DNA of 7,443 bases from NCBI GenBank assembly GCA_018903055.1, contig JAHIPW010000124.1, forward strand, positions 1-7,443. The letters run 5' to 3'. This document shows positions 5,002-7,443 of the stretch, piece after piece. Numbering within the stretch: position 1 is the stretch's first letter; each line of letters begins with the position of its first letter. The DNA is from a bacterium. GTDB lineage: Bacteria > UBP18 > UBA7526. The translations under genes were made by a program, and so were the position numbers. A model generated the notes under the pieces. That model searched no databases, was not told where the DNA came from, and saw nothing but the letters and a program-made list of their open reading frames with translations.

Positions 5002-6285
5002 TTAAACAAGATACCTAAAGTAGATATAGATTGAAGCAATGAAGAGGGAAACGAGGGTCAAGGGCATTCCTACCTTAAAATAATTCTTAAAGGTGAGGGG
5101 GGTTCTGGTCTTTTCACTAATTCCAGCGACAATGAGGTTGGCAGAGGCAGCAATCAAAGTTCCATTCCCTCCCAGGCAAGCCCCAAGGGCCAACGCCCAC
5201 CAGAGGTGGTTCATCTCTAAAGGGGGAAGCCCAAGCTGAATGCCGATATGTTCTACCAAGGGAATGATAGCGATGACGCTGGGAACAGCACTCAATATGA
5301 AAGAACCAAAAGCAGAGCCCCATAGAATGATAAGGACGATGGCTGCCGGATTCTCAGTAGCTCTTAGAATAACTCTGGCAAGAGATTCAATGATACCTAC
5401 CTTCTCTAATGCCCCCACTAAAATGAATAGGCCGAAGAAAAAGAATAAGACAGGCCATTCGATTTCCTTAAAAATCTCTTCTGGATTAATTCTGCTTATA
5501 AATAATAGAAGGGCTGCTCCTCCAAGGGCGATAGTGGAGGGAAGGAGGTTGAAACGATGATGGATAGTGAAGGCAATTAGGGTAAGCCCTAAGACAATGA
5601 GGGACTTCTTCATTAATAGAGGGTCTCTTATGGCTCCCCTCTCCTTGAAGGCCGCCACCTTCCTCTCCATCTCAGGCTGCACCTTAAAATGACGTCGAAA
5701 GAAAAGTAACAGAAGAAGCAGTGTTACTACAAAAATGATAATAGCAATGGGGGCTAAATTGATAATGAAATCCATAAAAGAGAAGTGAGCAGCACTACTC
5801 ACCAGGATATTTGGGGGATCCCCGATGAGGGTAGCGGTTCCTCCAATATTAGCGGATAGTATCCCAGCCATTAAAAAAGGAATAGGACTTTTGCCTAAGG
5901 TATCGGCGATTAAAATGGCCATGGGAATGGTCAATAGGACAGTGGTGACATTATCCAGAAAGGCAGAGAGAACGGCGGTAGCCGCAGAGAGAGTAATGAG
6001 AACCAGCCAGGCCCTGCCCCGGGCTAATTTGGCGGCCTTGATGGCCACATACTGGAAGAGACCGGTCCTCTTGGTAATGGCTACGATGATCATCATCCCG
6101 ATTAGCAAGAGAAGGGTATTGAAGTCAATATACTCTACCCAGGCCTCTTTTAGGGGAAGGATGTTCAATATCAATATAAGGCTTGCCCCAACCAGGGCGG
6201 CGGTAGCGCGATGAACCTTCTCTGTAATAATAAAAATATAGGCCGCTATGAAGATAACAGCAGCCAGGATCATGGATTGATTCAC
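5002..6285 (-). CDS. ArsB/NhaD-like permease of the ion transporter superfamily
   Basis: This 427-aa inner-membrane protein is almost entirely hydrophobic, with about 11-12 segments and one charged cytoplasmic loop at about 198-227. Family motifs are clear: SAFLDNVTTVLLTIP (107-121), GGTATLIGDPPNI (148-160) and, in the second half, GACLGGNGTLIAASAN (368-383). The family includes arsenite and Na+/H+ or anion transporters; the substrate here cannot be assigned. In the second inverted half the usual VDNIP motif reads LSAVP (331-335), so the Asp-Asn pair is absent. The GTG at 6285 is preferred because AGAAGAAG precedes it and it lies 1 nt after the CBS gene stop; an ATG at 6273 is the alternative. 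It ends the operon, and its regulators are probably the two upstream products. Confidence 0.9.
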   Translation of the reverse strand: MNQSMILAAVIFIAAYIFIITEKVHRATAALVGASLILILNILPLKEAWVEYIDFNTLLLLIGMMIIVAITKRTGLFQYVAIKAAKLARGRAWLVLITLSAATAVLSAFLDNVTTVLLTIPMAILIADTLGKSPIPFLMAGILSANIGGTATLIGDPPNILVSSAAHFSFMDFIINLAPIAIIIFVVTLLLLLLFFRRHFKVQPEMERKVAAFKERGAIRDPLLMKKSLIVLGLTLIAFTIHHRFNLLPSTIALGGAALLLFISRINPEEIFKEIEWPVLFFFFGLFILVGALEKVGIIESLARVILRATENPAAIVLIILWGSAFGSFILSAVPSVIAIIPLVEHIGIQLGLPPLEMNHLWWALALGACLGGNGTLIAASANLIVAGISEKTRTPLTFKNYFKVGMPLTLVSLFIASIYIYFRYLV

Positions 6286-6286
6286 T

Positions 6287-6742
6287 TTACTTCTTCTTCT
6301 CTACTCTATAAACCGCTCTACAGATGTCCATCTGGCTAATGATCCCCACTACCTTATCATCCCTTACCACAGGAAGGATGTTTAAGCGGTGATGGGCCAT
6401 GACAGAGGCGGCAGCTAATAAGGGTGTCTCTTCAGTAACTGTAACTGGCTTACGAATCATGATGTCATCGATTACTAAGAGTTGGTTCAGTTCAGGAAGG
6501 ACCTCGGCCTTCAGAAGTCCGAAGTCCTCAATGTAGGACAGATCGCCCAGGAGATCGAAGTAGTCGGGGATGAACATCATGAGAAGTTCCTTCTTGGTCA
6601 CGATGCCCAAAATTCTATCCTCTTCATCCACTACGGGTAATCCCCCGTAGTGATGCTCGCTGAATATCTTCATGGCCTCCAGAATGGGTGTGGAGCGGGT
6701 GACGGTCACCACCCCTTGAGTCATAAAGTCTTTTACTTTCAT
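6287..6742 (-). CDS. Two-CBS-domain protein (putative regulator of the permease)
   Basis: This 151-aa soluble protein consists of a CBS pair. CBS1 (about 1-57) has KDFMTQGVVTV, GGLPVVDEEDRILGIVT and KKELL. CBS2 (about 91-147) has DIMIRKPVTVTEETPL, NILPVV and VVGIISQMDICRAV. A linker of about 35 residues, rich in Leu, Asp and Glu, joins them. CBS pairs bind adenine nucleotides such as AMP, ATP or S-adenosylmethionine and gate attached enzymes or channels. Here the pair is a stand-alone protein between an EIIA and a permease, which suggests it senses energy state for the transporter; that is inference. GAGGAG lies 5 nt before the ATG, and gaps to its neighbours are 2 and 1 nt. Confidence 0.93.
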   Translation of the reverse strand: MKVKDFMTQGVVTVTRSTPILEAMKIFSEHHYGGLPVVDEEDRILGIVTKKELLMMFIPDYFDLLGDLSYIEDFGLLKAEVLPELNQLLVIDDIMIRKPVTVTEETPLLAAASVMAHHRLNILPVVRDDKVVGIISQMDICRAVYRVEKKK

Positions 6743-6744
6743 AA

Positions 6745-7212
6745 TTACTCCTCGGCCTCTTTTTCTTCTTTTCTTATTAAGTTTATCACTTGACGGGGAG
6801 ATTGGGCAGCGCGCAATCCCTTCCTTATCTTCTCCTCGTGTAAGAGGCGGGATATTCGAGCAAGAACTCTCAGATAGGTCTCGTAGGCCTCCTCTGGAGC
6901 AATGATGAGAAAGACTAAATAGACCGGATTTTTATCCAGAGAATCAAAGTCTATTCCTTTCTCTGACTTGCCAAAAACGATAGTAATCTTTTTCACTAAA
7001 TCTGTCTTGGTATGGGGGATGGCTATCCCATTCCCCACTCCTGTGCTTCCCAGGCTCTCCCTTTCCAGTAAGACATTGACCATCTTCTCTCTGTCTGGGA
7101 TTATTCTCTGCCTGGCCAAGAGATCAGTCAGTTCTTCCAGGGTTTCTTTCTTGCCCTTTGCCTGAAGGTTCAGATTGATAAGCCTCTTGCTAATAAAGTC
7201 TGATAGTCTCAT
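6745..7212 (-). CDS. PTS EIIA type-2 domain protein (fructose/PtsN-like)
   Basis: This 155-aa cytoplasmic protein has a single EIIA domain of the fructose/mannitol/nitrogen-PTS class. The phosphorylation motif ESLGSTGVGNGIAIPH ends in H67, the expected phospho-histidine. PVYLVFLIIAPEE and YLRVLARISRLL match the second half of the domain. No EIIB or EIIC is fused or adjacent, and no HPr is in the window, so a regulatory role is likelier than sugar uptake; PtsN, for example, controls K+ transport. It heads the operon with the CBS protein and permease. The start lies about 50 bp after a tRNA end with no terminator between, so tRNA read-through is possible. GGGGGA lies about 11 nt upstream of the ATG, a long spacing. 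Confidence 0.92.
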   Translation of the reverse strand: MRLSDFISKRLINLNLQAKGKKETLEELTDLLARQRIIPDREKMVNVLLERESLGSTGVGNGIAIPHTKTDLVKKITIVFGKSEKGIDFDSLDKNPVYLVFLIIAPEEAYETYLRVLARISRLLHEEKIRKGLRAAQSPRQVINLIRKEEKEAEE

Positions 7213-7262
7213 TTTTTCTTATTTCCCCCTTCGTAAACACGGATAATGTCTATCTACAGTAT

Positions 7263-7337
7263 TGGAGCCGACGGAGGGATTTGAACCCCCGACCTAAGCT
7301 TTACGAAAGCCTTGCTCTACCACTGAGCTACGTCGGC
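7263..7337 (-). tRNA. tRNA-Thr(CGU)
   Basis: A complete cloverleaf can be drawn by eye: acceptor GCCGACG/CGTCGGC pairs 7/7, D-arm GCTC/GAGC, anticodon stem AGGCT/AGCTT with one G-U, and loop TTCGTAA giving anticodon CGU (7305-7303). The T-arm is GGGGG/CCCTC around TTCAAAT. The discriminator base is U, and CCA is encoded at 7265-7263. The 5' GCCGA and the CGU anticodon agree with bacterial tRNA-Thr such as E. coli thrW. Confidence 0.93.
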
Positions 7338-7412
7338 TGGTGCCGCAGGGCGGAATCGAACCTCCAACCTACGGTTTACGAAACCGTTGCTCTACCACTG
7401 AGCTAAGGCGGC
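7338..7412 (-). tRNA. tRNA-Thr(CGU), second copy with stem mismatches
   Basis: This copy lies directly upstream of the other tRNA: its encoded CCA (7340-7338) touches the next tRNA's first base. The D-arm is GCTC/GAGC. The anticodon stem ACGGT/ACCGT pairs perfectly around TTCGTAA, giving CGU at 7380-7378. The T-loop is TTCGATT. Defects are two mismatches at the inner end of the acceptor stem (GCCGCCT against CTGCGGC) and one A-G mismatch in the T-stem (GGAGG/CCGCC). It may be functional, or a degenerating duplicate. Confidence 0.8.
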
Positions 7413-7443
7413 AAGTCAGGCGGGCGGGCGAAAGCGTTGCTTG

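Noticed and set aside
5240-6214. Plus- and minus-strand open frames over the permease gene
   Set aside because: They mirror a strongly conserved membrane-protein frame; their composition is that expected from antisense or shifted reading of hydrophobic codons.

Overview
The window comes from a bacterial chromosome of moderate GC, probably an uncultivated lineage. It has a standard genetic code, TTG and GTG starts alongside ATG, encoded tRNA CCA ends, short operons, and many short degenerate repeats in spacers and inside genes. No gene identifies the phylum. The repeat style recalls groundwater or sediment candidate phyla such as Omnitrophota, but that is only an impression. Every gene I can support is on the minus strand, so the biology reads from right to left. 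Plus-strand open frames look like shadows.

Right to left. (1) Two tRNA-Thr(CGU) genes abut with no spacer (7412-7263); the upstream copy has stem mismatches. (2) A tight three-gene operon (7212-5002) encodes a PTS EIIA type-2 domain protein, a two-CBS-domain protein and an ArsB/NhaD-like permease. Gaps are 2 and 1 nt, which suggests a transporter with phosphorelay and nucleotide-sensing regulators. (3) A 223-bp repeat-rich spacer is followed by a patatin-like phospholipase (4778-3888), whose first codons lie in an inverted repeat shared with its leader. (4) A 148-bp spacer holding an imperfect palindrome is followed by a cold-shock protein (3739-3539) with a strong intrinsic terminator (3512-3471). 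(5) A plausible promoter (3470-3442) then drives purB, an isochorismatase-family hydrolase and purH (3407 to the left edge). PurB makes AICAR and PurH converts AICAR to IMP, so the outer genes are consecutive late steps of purine synthesis. The hydrolase between them has an unknown substrate. purH is cut by the window edge but is otherwise an open frame of about 447 codons.

The most unusual content is a set of five short tandem arrays between 265 and 1466. All have a period of exactly 7 bp, but they use four unrelated unit sequences. Three are read in frame inside purH at loop or linker positions, and one of these is interrupted by a 36-bp GC-rich palindromic insert. The other two share a unit and face each other as an inverted pair in the hydrolase-purH spacer. 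Other inverted repeats have been incorporated into the N-terminal coding regions of the hydrolase and the patatin, and one lies upstream of the cold-shock gene. The region looks as though small repeat elements have repeatedly invaded it and been tolerated as protein-coding sequence.
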